Shown here: positions 20,682-24,500 of the stretch, piece after piece
How the letters are laid out: the number at the start of each line of letters is the position of its first letter
Numbering within the stretch: position 1 is the first letter of the stretch
Assembly: GCA_905221605.1 (NCBI GenBank)
Contig: CAJNDS010001144.1
Location: 1 to 32,165 of the forward strand
Length of the DNA stretch: 32,165 bases
From: Symbiodinium natans
Lineage: Eukaryota; Sar; Dinophyceae; Suessiales; Symbiodiniaceae
Direction: 5' to 3'
Program-made: the position numbers and the translations under genes
Notes under the pieces: model-generated
Databases searched by the model: none
Told to the model about the DNA's origin: nothing
The model's input: the letters and a program-made list of their open reading frames with translations, nothing else

Positions 20682-20814
20682 CTCTCCCCCTTGCTCCGAG
20701 GACGTGCCTCACGAGGTGCTGCCCACCCAGCGCAAGCGCTTCGCCGTGACTTTGTGGCTCGCCGGCCCCCCTGGGCCGGGGGATCAGCCCGAGGGCCACC
20801 ACACGGGCACCTGA
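199..20814 (+). CDS. Split gene, about 29 exons: EGLN/PHD-like prolyl 4-hydroxylase (5' partial)
   Basis: The exons listed separately join in phase to about 666 codons ending in TGA at 20812-20814; the 5' end lies outside the window. The C-terminal half matches the double-stranded beta-helix of EGLN/PHD-type 2-oxoglutarate/Fe(II) dioxygenases, which hydroxylate prolines of target proteins using O2 and 2-oxoglutarate. Visible landmarks in order: DHFIED entry motif, RTDKICW, IPFELNKK, GCYPK, KKHVDGG (iron-binding HxD), GRKVT, NKDW, IAPEAGRLVLF, VPHEVLP (distal iron His) and KRFAVTLW (2-oxoglutarate Arg). No signal peptide can be judged because the start is missing. The N-terminal half is charged and unrecognised and could belong to a separate upstream gene. 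My donor set is 18 GT, 8 GC and 2 GA, and 20 of 28 acceptors are AG|G. Several borders have alternatives, and phase agreement was partly used to choose them. Confidence 0.75.
311..490 (+). repeat. 61-base tandem repeat, about three copies
   Basis: The block containing CTTGAGGCCTTGTTTTTTG and GTTAGGGTGAAAAGGAAACC repeats with a 61-base period (starts near 351, 412 and 473), the second and third copies being almost identical. It lies inside the first intron. Confidence 0.9.
530..590 (+). CDS. Exon 2 of the hydroxylase gene model
   Basis: Acceptor ttggcccag, phase 0, encoding REKEGFLKPSDALELNHAVR, donor gtcggg leaving one base. An alternative donor gttaga after 583 would end in phase 0, but only the chosen one fits exon 3. 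Charged, no family recognised. Confidence 0.5.
716..818. mobile_element. MITE family B, copy 1
   Basis: The left TGCTCCCCCAATTACTAGCAG and the right CTGTTCGTAGAAGGGGGAAC are imperfect mirrors, with the family middle TTAATTGGGATTGTAGTAAC. Confidence 0.55.
953..1057 (+). repeat. TTTAGGG array
   Basis: About fourteen heptamers, with single-base variants (TTTAGAG, TTTCGGG, TTCAGGG) gathered at the right end. One of many interstitial telomere-type arrays here; it sits just upstream of exon 3. Confidence 0.95.
1068..1152 (+). CDS. Exon 3 of the hydroxylase gene model
   Basis: Acceptor gattgcag, then a phase-1 frame: EESEAPASVSAFGDV, then KMPMSAPPRFPR. Donor gtgcga is in phase 2 and fits exon 4. 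A second donor, gtgggc at 1163, would instead end in phase 0. The acceptor is unusual here in sitting directly after a G-rich TTTAGGG array. Confidence 0.55.
1398..1545. mobile_element. Palindromic element with AACTAGCT/AGCTAGTT ends
   Basis: CCAGGAACTAGCTCC at the left is mirrored by GCAGCTAGTTGGG at the right, with a second inner pair (AGCTCCTCGG and AAGGAGCTAGG). No coding capacity. The repeats are imperfect, so this is a weak MITE-like call. Confidence 0.4.
1762..1859 (+). CDS. Exon 4 of the hydroxylase gene model
   Basis: Acceptor cccttaactcag, phase 2, encoding SNLRWKEVQCNPDKGQ and then KTLTQNSQKSSDKPRL. Donor gtaggg is the first base of a long TTTGGGG-type array, so the repeat itself supplies the splice donor. 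Polar, low-complexity; no domain seen. Confidence 0.5.
1860..2078 (+). repeat. TTTGGGG-variant array then TTTAGGG
   Basis: After the exon 4 donor the heptamer changes to GGGTTTG and GGGGTTTGG for about 130 bases and then returns to TTTAGGG. The run is uniform within itself, so the variant spread by local tandem copying. A frame through it (Gly/Phe/Trp) is an artefact. Confidence 0.9.
2524..2668. mobile_element. MITE family A, copy 1
   Basis: The left 31 bases, starting TACTTGGAGGTTCATGG, are exactly mirrored at 2638-2668 (perfect 31-base terminal inverted repeat), with a short AT-rich middle. 145 bases and no open frame: a non-autonomous DNA transposon or foldback. It lies in the intron before exon 5. 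Confidence 0.85.
2816..2862 (+). CDS. Exon 5 of the hydroxylase gene model
   Basis: Acceptor ccaactcag, two bases, then 15 codons NSEHRFPKSDPESIQ, donor gtgtaa in phase 0. Phase 1 on entry agrees with the exon 4 donor. Confidence 0.5.
3582..3810. repeat. CCCTAAA array, exon 6, TTTAGGG array
   Basis: About a dozen CCCTAAA units end before exon 6 and about eight TTTAGGG units start at its donor, followed by TTTTGGGTGTTAGG variants to about 3870. It shows the typical arrangement around an exon: C-rich upstream, G-rich downstream. Confidence 0.9.
3702..3746 (+). CDS. Exon 6 of the hydroxylase gene model
   Basis: Acceptor cacagagag followed by 15 codons, ASERVKEAPKGKKEL, and a GC donor (gcattt) that runs straight into TTTAGGG repeats. 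Strongly basic/acidic, probably helical. Two earlier AG dinucleotides are possible acceptors but change the phase. Confidence 0.5.
4052..4280 (-). repeat. Degenerate CCCCCTAAA array
   Basis: Heptamer grown to eight to ten bases by extra C (CCCCCTAAA, CCCCCTCAA, CCCCCATAAA). It ends twelve bases before the exon 7 acceptor. Confidence 0.9.
4292..4387 (+). CDS. Exon 7 of the hydroxylase gene model
   Basis: Acceptor ctcccgcag at the end of a C-rich array, then 32 open codons: EWDEKTLDTTVKVLEEIL, NDASPRWKGSLSVK. Donor gttggg, phase 0. The amphipathic, charged pattern and GC-rich third positions are clearly coding-like against the surrounding repeats. No family recognised. Confidence 0.65.
4455..4520 (+). 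repeat. TTTAGGG array abutting a palindromic element
   Basis: Nine clean TTTAGGG units; the last runs without a break into the element at 4519-4609. Confidence 0.95.
4519..4609. mobile_element. MITE family B, copy 2
   Basis: GGGATTTTCTAACAGTCCTTAG on the left and GGATTGTTGGTATAGGGGGAA on the right; middle TAGGGATTACAATTGGGAGG. The left end has lost the CCCCCTTA part, perhaps by fusion with the TTTAGGG array it abuts. Confidence 0.6.
4707..4748. repeat. TA/TATG microsatellite
   Basis: ATATGTATACATATATGTGT followed by a pure TA run, in the intron between exons 7 and 8. Confidence 0.9.
5102..5159 (+). CDS. Exon 8 of the hydroxylase gene model
   Basis: Acceptor tctggcccag, phase 0, ERNRRAKNDLERRLRSGHL, a highly basic helical segment. 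Donor gtcgtt leaves one base. A GC donor eight codon positions earlier (after 5150) is an alternative in the same phase. The next sure exon is 2.5 kb away. Confidence 0.55.
6128..6293. mobile_element. MITE family B, copy 3
   Basis: GATGTTCCCCCTTATACTAA at the left and TTGGTAGAATGGGGAACATC at the right. 166 bases; the longest copy, with an extra unique middle (about 6187-6260). Confidence 0.65.
6327..6437. repeat. Head-to-head telomere-type array
   Basis: GGGTTTAGGGGTTTAAACCCTA marks the point where G-rich repeats switch to C-rich ones; about eleven clean CCCTAAA units follow (6360-6437). Confidence 0.9.
6512..6665. mobile_element. Family C element with embedded TTTAGGG tract, copy 1
   Basis: ATCATGGGTTCCCCTAC is followed by a TTTAGGG tract (6549-6600), then a second start, GTTCCCCTAGTACACCCCCT, and CTATACTACC ... 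CTAGGTTCCCCC. The terminal segment therefore occurs twice, one copy on each side of the telomere-type tract. The far inverted end is not clear. Confidence 0.55.
6982..7107. mobile_element. MITE family A, copy 2
   Basis: TACTTGGAGGTTCATGGGTA at the left, and its mirror TACCCTGAACCTCCAAGTA at the right with one mismatch; about 126 bases. The middle (CTTATAGTCTACTTAGAGG) differs from copy 1, so only the ends are conserved. Telomere units touch its right end. Confidence 0.8.
7386..7413 (+). CDS. Possible extra exon between exons 8 and 9
   Basis: After acceptor ggcctgccag the phase-1 frame reads DEPTPEAGACSQCLI. A GA donor near 7408-7413 would keep the frame with the next exon. An alternative frame from the ATG at 7386 gives MSQRPRQERVPNA and then stops. 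Unlike neighbouring repeat DNA it is GC-rich and unique, but the borders are uncertain and I left it out of the main model. Confidence 0.25.
7665..7717 (+). CDS. Exon 9 of the hydroxylase gene model
   Basis: Acceptor gagcgaag, two bases, then NCFTVEFCMVREGGRVG and a classical donor gtaagc in phase 0. It can only be entered in phase 1, as exon 8 provides. Confidence 0.5.
7833..7870 (+). CDS. Exon 10 of the hydroxylase gene model
   Basis: Acceptor ctttttaatcag with a pyrimidine run, phase 0, DPPESTPYFRKAP, donor gtatag in phase 2. The phase-2 end exactly suits the next exon, which can only be entered with one base. Confidence 0.5.
8186..8312 (+). CDS. Exon 11 of the hydroxylase gene model
   Basis: Acceptor ggctttag, one base, then 42 codons including VHLTVDFQYHFAGDDQGQ and VPWERTMDLHTGRLFDIK, ending IRQCRQ before donor gtcttt. 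It is one of the two longest and most convincingly protein-like exons (balanced charge, buried aromatics). I do not recognise the family. The following intron is only 113 bases, the shortest in the gene. Confidence 0.6.
8426..8461 (+). CDS. Exon 12 of the hydroxylase gene model
   Basis: Strong acceptor ccattctttcag, then KAEKDIAWRLIE and a GC donor (gcgcca), phase 0 at both ends. Helical amphipathic pattern. Confidence 0.6.
8815..9150 (+). repeat. Two diverged copies of a 100-base block
   Basis: 8815-8920 and 9050-9150 share GGCTCCAAGA(A/G)CTCTTAT, TTTTGGGC and TTTTGAGCCTAAGGGAA in the same order, with small gaps. Unique sequence between exons 12 and 13; neither copy keeps a long frame. Confidence 0.7.
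9473..9521 (+). CDS. Exon 13 of the hydroxylase gene model
   Basis: Acceptor gccctgcccag, EWASEIFGNVKRKAAI, donor gttgca in phase 1. The split cysteine codon (T plus GT) joins correctly to the next exon. Confidence 0.6.
9694..9752 (+). CDS. Exon 14 of the hydroxylase gene model
   Basis: Acceptor catgcccag, then GTAFCILPSLGARADRLKF. The frame stays open to TAA at 9768 through an acidic EEEET tail. A GA donor near 9753-9761 is assumed so that the next exon is met in phase 0; a GT donor at 9743 (phase 2) is the alternative. The 3' border is therefore soft by a few codons. Confidence 0.5.
10209..10574 (-). repeat. Long CCCTAAA/CCCCAAA array
   Basis: About 50 units with variants in blocks (CCCTAAA, CCCCAAA, CCCTGAA) fill the 3' part of the intron before exon 15 up to a few bases from its acceptor. 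Confidence 0.95.
10585..10649 (+). CDS. Exon 15 of the hydroxylase gene model
   Basis: Acceptor aagctccag at the end of a 370-base C-rich array, then GEAAGQFLDAESEIEACEPQ, donor gtttag in phase 2 inside the first TTTAGGG unit. An upstream acceptor would add Leu-Gln. Acidic segment with no known domain. Confidence 0.6.
10650..10915 (+). repeat. TTTAGGG then GGGTTTTTA variant array
   Basis: From the exon 15 donor, TTTAGGG units change to a nine-base GGGTTTTTA form repeated about fourteen times, then a T14-G13 homopolymer run (10861-10887) and three more TTTAGGG units. Confidence 0.95.
11277..11403 (+). CDS. Exon 16 of the hydroxylase gene model
   Basis: Acceptor attcgcggcag, one base, a Gly/Ser linker (PSGGSSSSSGASGE) and then LSDMEILREFNDLGWYPK, QVLEELRGNG. 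Donor gtcgct in phase 0; the frame stays open to TAG at 11479-11481, so the 3' border is uncertain. The helical part after a flexible linker suggests the start of a folded segment before the catalytic domain. The overlapping minus-strand open frame is its shadow. Confidence 0.6.
12133..12262 (-). repeat. CCCTAAA and CCCTGAA array
   Basis: About eighteen units. The CCCTGAA variant is clustered in two runs rather than scattered, pointing to local copying. Confidence 0.9.
12546..12759. mobile_element. Family C element with embedded CCCTAAA tract, copy 2
   Basis: Outer ends CATCATGGGTTC (12547-12558) and GAACCCATGATG (12747-12758) are exact mirrors. Inside, 12552-12641 is a palindrome (GTTCCCCTACTACACCCC against GTAGTAGGGGAAC). 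The rest, about 12642-12742, is a clean CCCTAAA array. In reverse complement it has the same order as copies 1 and 3. It is the most complete copy, and its right end lies a few bases from the exon 17 acceptor. Confidence 0.7.
12763..12862 (+). CDS. Exon 17 of the hydroxylase gene model
   Basis: Acceptor catgatgccag, ECLIRHILKVINTTNSTS followed by a polar tail HASGSHDASQGARRP. Donor gtaagg, phase 1; an earlier donor gtgcaa after 12847 is in the same phase. The acceptor lies a few bases past the inverted end of a mobile element (see the element at 12546-12759). Confidence 0.65.
13418..13485 (+). CDS. Exon 18: start of the hydroxylase homology
   Basis: Acceptor gctacacag (phase 1) or the earlier gccag before 13408 (phase 0). 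It reads GDLESLSPDCVNGLMTKGYG and ends ...GIQ at a GC donor (gccctg). It joins without gap to DHFIED in the next exon. A short helix followed by a strand leading into a D-x-F-(I/L) motif is the usual N-terminal entry of EGLN-type dioxygenase domains. Confidence 0.75.
14001..14238 (+). other. Possible alternative exon between exons 18 and 19
   Basis: The best splice acceptor in the window (ttctttctttcgtttttcag, ending 14000) precedes 79 open codons without a stop (for example MQLRVQDPKLECILNDASTR). Splicing it in would separate GYGIQ from DHFIED, which otherwise join perfectly, so it is more likely an alternative or fossil exon than part of the main product. Confidence 0.3.
14305..14350 (+). 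CDS. Exon 19: DHFIED segment of the dioxygenase domain
   Basis: Acceptor ggggcttccag, phase 0, DHFIEDRIIEDDRGS, GC donor gcctag after one base of the next codon. Other GC/GA donors at 14339, 14342 and 14356 cannot be excluded. The frame stops at TAA in 14359-14361 if unspliced. Confidence 0.75.
14498..14580 (+). CDS. Exon 20: helix before the catalytic barrel
   Basis: Acceptor ggccctgtaag, two bases, DGSIGFGSCEDVYKELEMID, then FEGKLTQ and GC donor gcgcgc. The helix VYKELEMIDFEGKL matches the segment that follows the D-x-F motif in EGLN-like proteins. A later acceptor just before 14530 would remove the glycine-rich part. Confidence 0.75.
14972..15068. mobile_element. MITE family B, copy 4
   Basis: TACCCCTTATACTGGCAGTCC is mirrored by GGTCTGTTGGTATGAGGGAG; the middle GGAGTATACTAGAGGGTACT is itself palindromic. 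It lies between exons 20 and 21. Confidence 0.65.
15235..15295 (+). CDS. Exon 21: RTDKICW segment
   Basis: Acceptor gcacgtag, VQQQKMIGYRTDKICWVNFE, GC donor gcctcc after one base (phase 1). A GT donor at 15320 is in the same phase and would add about eight residues. R-x-D-x-(I/V)-C-W is a typical early strand of this hydroxylase family. Confidence 0.8.
15370..15715. other. Repeat-free intron insert with tRNA-like motifs
   Basis: A 345-base unique block inside the intron between exons 21 and 22. On the minus strand a B-box-like GGTTCGAGCCCC (about 15555-15567) is followed by an A-box-like GTGGTAGAGC (15521-15530). Both strands have open frames (plus: about 107 codons; minus: about 70, with TYYLVAVDPDLPEAEEAFED). 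It may be a fragment of a tRNA-derived SINE or of another transposon; it is not a complete tRNA. Confidence 0.35.
16409..16503 (+). CDS. Exon 22: helix and IPFELNKK segment
   Basis: Acceptor cccagaaag, two bases, LDREKQPGLLELFKKMISIP, then FELNKKCSPLG. It is assigned a GA donor (gaagga) so that the next exon is met in phase 0, and the 3' border is the weakest part of this exon. The long helix before the first core strand is expected in the family. Confidence 0.8.
16856..16891 (+). CDS. Exon 23: core strand ending CYPK
   Basis: Acceptor tatctgcag, 12 codons ASASFHLGCYPK, GC donor gctcct. The strand sits one step before the iron-binding loop, where EGLN-type enzymes have a C-Y-P sequence. It is very short but has phase 0 at both ends and perfect placement. 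Confidence 0.8.
17134..17280. mobile_element. MITE family A, damaged copy
   Basis: The left end GAAGGTTCATGGGTAG followed by TTACTTATAACC is recognisable; the right end is lost or degenerate. It lies between exons 23 and 24. Confidence 0.45.
17551..17619 (+). CDS. Exon 24: iron-binding HxD loop
   Basis: Acceptor tagccgcag, DAYYKKHVDGGYESNLNNGR then KVT, GC donor gccact. His at 17569-17571 and Asp at 17575-17577 form the facial-triad H-x-D that holds Fe(II). The GC donor is chosen over an internal GT (after 17604) because GRKVT continues directly into ALFYANKDW of the next exon, as the family requires. Confidence 0.9.
17857..17911 (+). CDS. Exon 25: NKDW strand and glycine turn
   Basis: Acceptor ctgcccaag, ALFYANKDWSQSDGGGGR, donor gtaagg leaving one base. 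The N-x-D-W and following Gly-Gly turn are landmarks of EGLN/PHD hydroxylases. Upstream in-frame codons (ELPK) are open too, but adding them would lengthen the loop beyond the family norm. Confidence 0.9.
18308..18456. repeat. Hairpin plus 36-base direct duplication
   Basis: CCAGGATGGGCTA (18308-18320) pairs with TAGCCCATCCTGG (18386-18398). The block 18385-18420 is repeated at 18421-18456 with one mismatch, so the right arm of the hairpin is present twice. Possibly the remnant of a foldback element. Confidence 0.8.
18546..18790 (-). repeat. CCCTAATCAC variant array
   Basis: Units of ten or eleven bases, (A)CCCTAATCACC, mixed with CCCTAAACACC. It is a derived form of the heptamer in which every other unit has become TCACC. 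It lies in the intron before exon 26. Confidence 0.85.
19162..19305 (+). repeat. TTTAGGG and TTCAGGG array
   Basis: Higher-order alternation GGATTCAGGGTTTA is repeated three times at the left, then clean heptamers up to 25 bases before the exon 26 acceptor. Confidence 0.9.
19328..19402 (+). CDS. Exon 26: phase-symmetric acidic exon inside the catalytic domain
   Basis: Acceptor gttatccgcagag, two bases, APRRNPFQLEKGAEPWKEDE, VEEE, donor gtgccg after one base. It is 75 bases, phase 1 at both ends, so including or skipping it keeps the frame. It is clearly coding-like but would insert 25 residues between the glycine turn and LFELIAPT, where the known fold has almost no room. A cassette or alternative exon is a good explanation. 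The other acceptor (before 19326) shifts the frame. Confidence 0.5.
19428..19607 (+). repeat. TTTAGGG array after exon 26
   Basis: About 25 units with CTTAGGG, TCTAGGG and CTCAGGG variants, starting 25 bases after the exon 26 donor. Confidence 0.95.
19810..19838 (+). CDS. Exon 27: 29-base micro-exon
   Basis: Acceptor tccaacttag, two bases completing a codon, QLFELIAPT, donor gtagcg. Nine codons supply the strand between the glycine turn and IAPEAGRLVLF. Joined directly to exon 25 it reads GGGGRTQLFELIAPT, which matches the family in length. Confidence 0.8.
20050..20094 (+). CDS. Exon 28: APEAGRLVLF strand
   Basis: Acceptor ggccgagag, DIAPEAGRLVLFRSR, donor gtgccc, phase 0 at both ends. P-x-x-G-R-L-(V/L)-L-F followed by S is the strand just before the distal iron histidine in prolyl hydroxylases. 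Confidence 0.9.
20170..20284. mobile_element. MITE family A, copy 3
   Basis: TACTTGGAGGTTCATGGGTAG is mirrored by CTACCCATGAACCTCCAAG at the right; about 115 bases. It directly follows a TTTAGGG array in the last intron of the hydroxylase gene. Confidence 0.85.
20510..20690 (+). repeat. CT microsatellite
   Basis: Nearly pure CT/CCCTCT over 180 bases, directly upstream of the last exon of the hydroxylase gene. It acts as an extreme polypyrimidine tract. Frames through it (Ser/Leu on one strand, Glu/Arg on the other) are artefacts. Confidence 0.95.
20701..20814 (+). CDS. Exon 29: distal iron histidine, terminal exon
   Basis: Acceptor ccttgctccgag, preceded by a long CT microsatellite that gives an extreme pyrimidine tract. 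It reads DVPHEVLPTQRKRFAVTLWL and then AGPPGPGDQPEGHHTGT before TGA. His 20710-20712 is the third iron ligand; Arg 20737-20739 in KRFAVTLW is the expected 2-oxoglutarate-binding residue. The Pro/Gly-rich tail is short. Open frames reading the CT repeat itself upstream of 20701 are not coding. Confidence 0.9.
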   Translation, partial: DVPHEVLPTQRKRFAVTLWLAGPPGPGDQPEGHHTGT

Positions 20815-21495
20815 ATTCGGGTCAACAATGGGGGTGTAGGGTTTAGGGTTTAGGGTTTGGGGTTTGGGGTTTAGGGTTTAGGGTTTAGGGTTTGGGGCTT
20901 GCAGCCCTGGATTCCCAAAGTACCACACCTAAGGTTTGCTTTTAGAGCCTATAGGGTTTAGGGTTTAGGCTTCTCGGTTTGCGCTCTAGGGTTTAGGGGT
21001 TGAGGGTTTAGGGTTGGTAACTTGAGCCCTCGACTCTGGGTTTCACGACGGTAGGGGTATTCTTCGGGAGCTCCGGCAAGATTAAACCCCAAAGTCTAAG
21101 CTAGGAACCCTTTAGGGTTTAGGGTTTAGGGTTTAGGGTTTAGGGTTTAGGGTTTAGGAAGCCTAAACCCCAAACCTCCACAAACCGGGCCATGTGTATG
21201 ATGGGTAGTCGGGCTGCCTGCATTTGCTTTGACCCTCTAGACTCTACTTTGCCAACCCAGACAAACACCCTGAAGCCTAAAACCCCCGAGCCCTAATCCC
21301 AGCACACTACACTCACAGATCCTGAACCTTAAACCCTATACTAACCTTAAGATAACCTGTACTAACCCCAACAGAAACCTAACATAGCCCTATAAACCCT
21401 AAACCCTAAGTCCTAAACCCTAAACCCTAAACCCTAAACCCTAAACCCTAAACCCTAAACCCTAAACCCTAAACCCCTGAATGGCCCTGACCTAG
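20815..21495 (+). other. Between the first and second genes
   Basis: It contains TTTAGGG/TTTGGGG arrays at 20838-20895 and 21113-21160, a CCCTAAA array at 21392-21474, and short unique pieces. The ATG at 21192 opens a 34-codon frame that could be the first exon of the second gene. No promoter element is recognisable; dinoflagellate promoters usually lack a TATA box. Confidence 0.4.
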
Positions 21496-21584
21496 CCACG
21501 AAGCCTGCCGAAGTGCCAACCGGGCCCTCGGCGGCGGGTGCTGAAAGACTCAGCCCCGCGAGCTTCGGCGTCGTCCGGCTGAGG
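21496..21584 (+). CDS. Second gene, exon A
   Basis: Acceptor cctgacctag, two bases, TKPAEVPTGPSAAGAERLSP, ASFGVVRLR, donor gtgtaa in phase 0, immediately followed by GGGTTTAAG-type repeats. Pro/Ala-rich, probably disordered. Confidence 0.5.
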
Positions 21585-24500
21585 GTGTAAGGGTTTAAGG
21601 GTGGAAGGGTGGAAGGGTTGAAGGGTTTAAGGGTGTAAGGGTTGAAGGGTTTCAGGGTTTAAGGGTTTCAGGGTTTAAGGGTTTAAGGGTTTAGGTTTTA
21701 GGGTTGTAGGGCTCGCAAATCCCCTTAGCTGCGGAAAGTTCTTCTTACTGCAGGATCTTCAAGAAACATGGGCTAGGCTTATCATCATTCAGTCGTGCTG
21801 GCTTCTGTGGGCCCTATACCCTAGACCCCGGGCGGGGGGGGGGGGTGGAGAGGAGAGGAGGTTCTGAAGGGCATCTGAACCCTAGAAATCCTTATTTCAA
21901 GCCAAAAACCCCTTCAAAACCCAGGGCCCATATACGAGCCCTAAACGCTAAACCCTAAACTCGTAGGCCTGTTCGTGAGGGTGGTGGTAGAGGCCGTGTG
22001 TGACGTCGGGGCGCCTGTGCAGAGACCGCGCGAGTCACCAAAGGAGCTTGTGACCGAAATCAGAGAATTCAGCTCAGTCGGTTTGTTATATAAGCCTTGG
22101 GGTTTCGGACATTTCTCAAACAGATGGCCTTGGCGCTGGAATTAGGGGCCCCAAAACAGGGGGGACCATAATTTCGAAAAGTGCCCTTTTTGACGACACA
22201 GCCTTTGAGCTTTTTGGGTCTGGGATTCGTAGTATTACTGTACGAATGAGGACCACGAGGTCCCTCAGACAGCAGTGCCACAATCCTCTTCCCCCGGCTT
22301 CGCGGCTAAGGGTTCAGGTTTTAGGGTTTAGGGTTTAGGGTTCAGGTGTTGGGGTTTAGGGCTTATAAGGTTTAGGGGAGCTCGTTTTTTTTCCTGAGGA
22401 GCCTTCGCATCTCAACCCTAAAGGACTGAACCCTACGCCAAACACCCCCGGACACGAAAGCCTTATAACCCTCCTCGGAGCCACCAAAAGGCTAAACCCC
22501 TAAACCCCTAAATCCCCAAACCCCTAACCTCTAAACCCCAAACCCCAAACCCCAAACCCCCAAACCCAAATCCCCAAACCCTAAACCCTAAACCATAAAC
22601 CCCAAACCCCTAACCCCTAAACCCCTAACCCTAAACCCTACACCCCAAACCCTAAACCCCAAACCCCAAAACCCCAAACCCCAAACCCCAAACCCTGAAC
22701 CCCAAACCCCAAACCCCAAACCCCAGACCCCAAACCCCAAACCCCAAGCCCCAAACCCCAAACCCTAAACCCCAAACCCTAAACCCCAAACCCTAAACCC
22801 TAAACCCTAAACCCCAAACCCTAAACCCTAAACCCAAAACCCCAAACCCGAAGGTGAGATGCTGAAGGGCACCAAGGCCACCTATGGCCTGCAGCCGCGA
22901 TGCATCGAGGTCTTTTTTTTTTTTTTTTTTTTTTGGGGGGGGGGGGGGGACGGGGGTTGTAGGACAGTCTACCCCCCGAAAACATTCCTAGCCCTAAACC
23001 CTAAACCCTAAACCCTAAACCCTAAACCCTAAACCCTAAACCCTAGACCCTAGACCCTAAACCCTAAACCCTAAGCCCTAAACTGCTGGTACCAAACACA
23101 CAAAATAAAGACCCTATACCCTAAAACTCGTGTTGGGGCTTCCGGGCTCTTACACTAACAGGGTTGGTGGTCCCAGATCACCTGAGTAGGGATTAAAGGA
23201 TTATAGGATTTCGGGTTTAGGGTGTAGCGCAGGGTAGATGCGCCCATGTTTAGGGGTTAGGGTTCAGGGTTCAGGGTTTAGGGTTTAGGGTTTAGGGTAC
23301 ATTTCGTCCCCATGGATTGTTCATGGTGCACTTTGATCCCCCTTAGTTGCTGCCTGCCGTGCCCCGCTTGCAAGCTGAATCTGTAGTGGGCTTTCGTCCA
23401 TTTTGGGGTTCTTAAGGTTCAGATGTCTAGGGTTCTGGGACCCTAAGGACCTAACCCCTAAACCCCAGACCCCAAACCCTGAACCCTAAACCCTAAACCC
23501 TAAACCCTAAACCCTAAACCTTAAACCACCCCCAAAACGGACCTTGATGTCGGAAACTAACCCCCGGTTTTCCCGAAGCACTGGGCACCAGGTGACAGCA
23601 GAAGTGACCAACCCGGAGGACCGGACCCTGAAGAAGGCCAGGTAGGGTTTAGGGTTTAGGGTTTAGGGTTTAGGGTTTAGGGTTTAGGGTTTAGGGTTTA
23701 GGGTTTAGGGTTTAGGGTTTAGGGTTTAGGGTTTAGGGTTCAGGGTTCAGGGTTCAGGGTTCAGGGTTCAGGGTTTAGGGTTTAGAAGCCGGCCCCATAA
23801 GGTCGGGGGCACCCTTTGGTTAAGGGCTTAGGGTTTATGGGGTTTGGGTTTAGGGTTTAGGGTTTCGCCGGTATTCTGGGCTTCGCCGGTATTCTGGGTT
23901 TGGTATAGCTTTGGGCCTTGTCGGGTTACTACCGTGTTGCCGATTCCTATGTGTCACTACTCTCCCTAAGGTTCCATGTACCTATATGTATGAATTATAT
24001 ACTTGAGCCCGAATGGGAACCCGTTTAAGGCCCAAGTATATACGATATAGGTACATGGACCCTTAGGGTCTCCCGATCCAGGTTTCGAGGAGTAAGGCTA
24101 CTTGCCCAGTCCGGGGATTTCTGGTCGCCCAGATACCCTTGCCCCAAAAGATCCAGAAACCCTCATAGTAGATACGCAGACCCTGGTCTAAACCCTAAAC
24201 CCTAAACCCTATACAAGCCTAAAACCCTAGAACCCTACACTCTAGACCCTAAACCCTACACCCTAAACTCTAAACCCAAAACCCTAAACCCGGCAGAGGC
24301 GGGCGTCTTCGGAAAGGTGAACAACGTCGAGGACTAACATCAGCTGGGAGTTCGTGGGTTTCCCTACTCCCCCCCCCTCCAAAAAAGGTTTAGGGTTTAG
24401 GGTTTGGGGTTTGGGGTTTAGAGTTTAGGGTTTAGGGTTCCCCTACTACCCCCCTCTGCACCACCCCTCCCCCGCCCGCTAGGTTCCCCCTTAAATAGCC

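Noticed and set aside
20314-20802. 162-codon minus-strand frame rich in Glu/Arg, and the matching plus-strand Ser/Leu frames
   Set aside because: They are produced by the CT microsatellite; only the last 114 bases on the plus strand are coding, in a frame supported by the hydroxylase motif.
22069-22281. 70-codon minus-strand frame
   Set aside because: Partly antisense to exon C and otherwise unsupported; no splice or family evidence.
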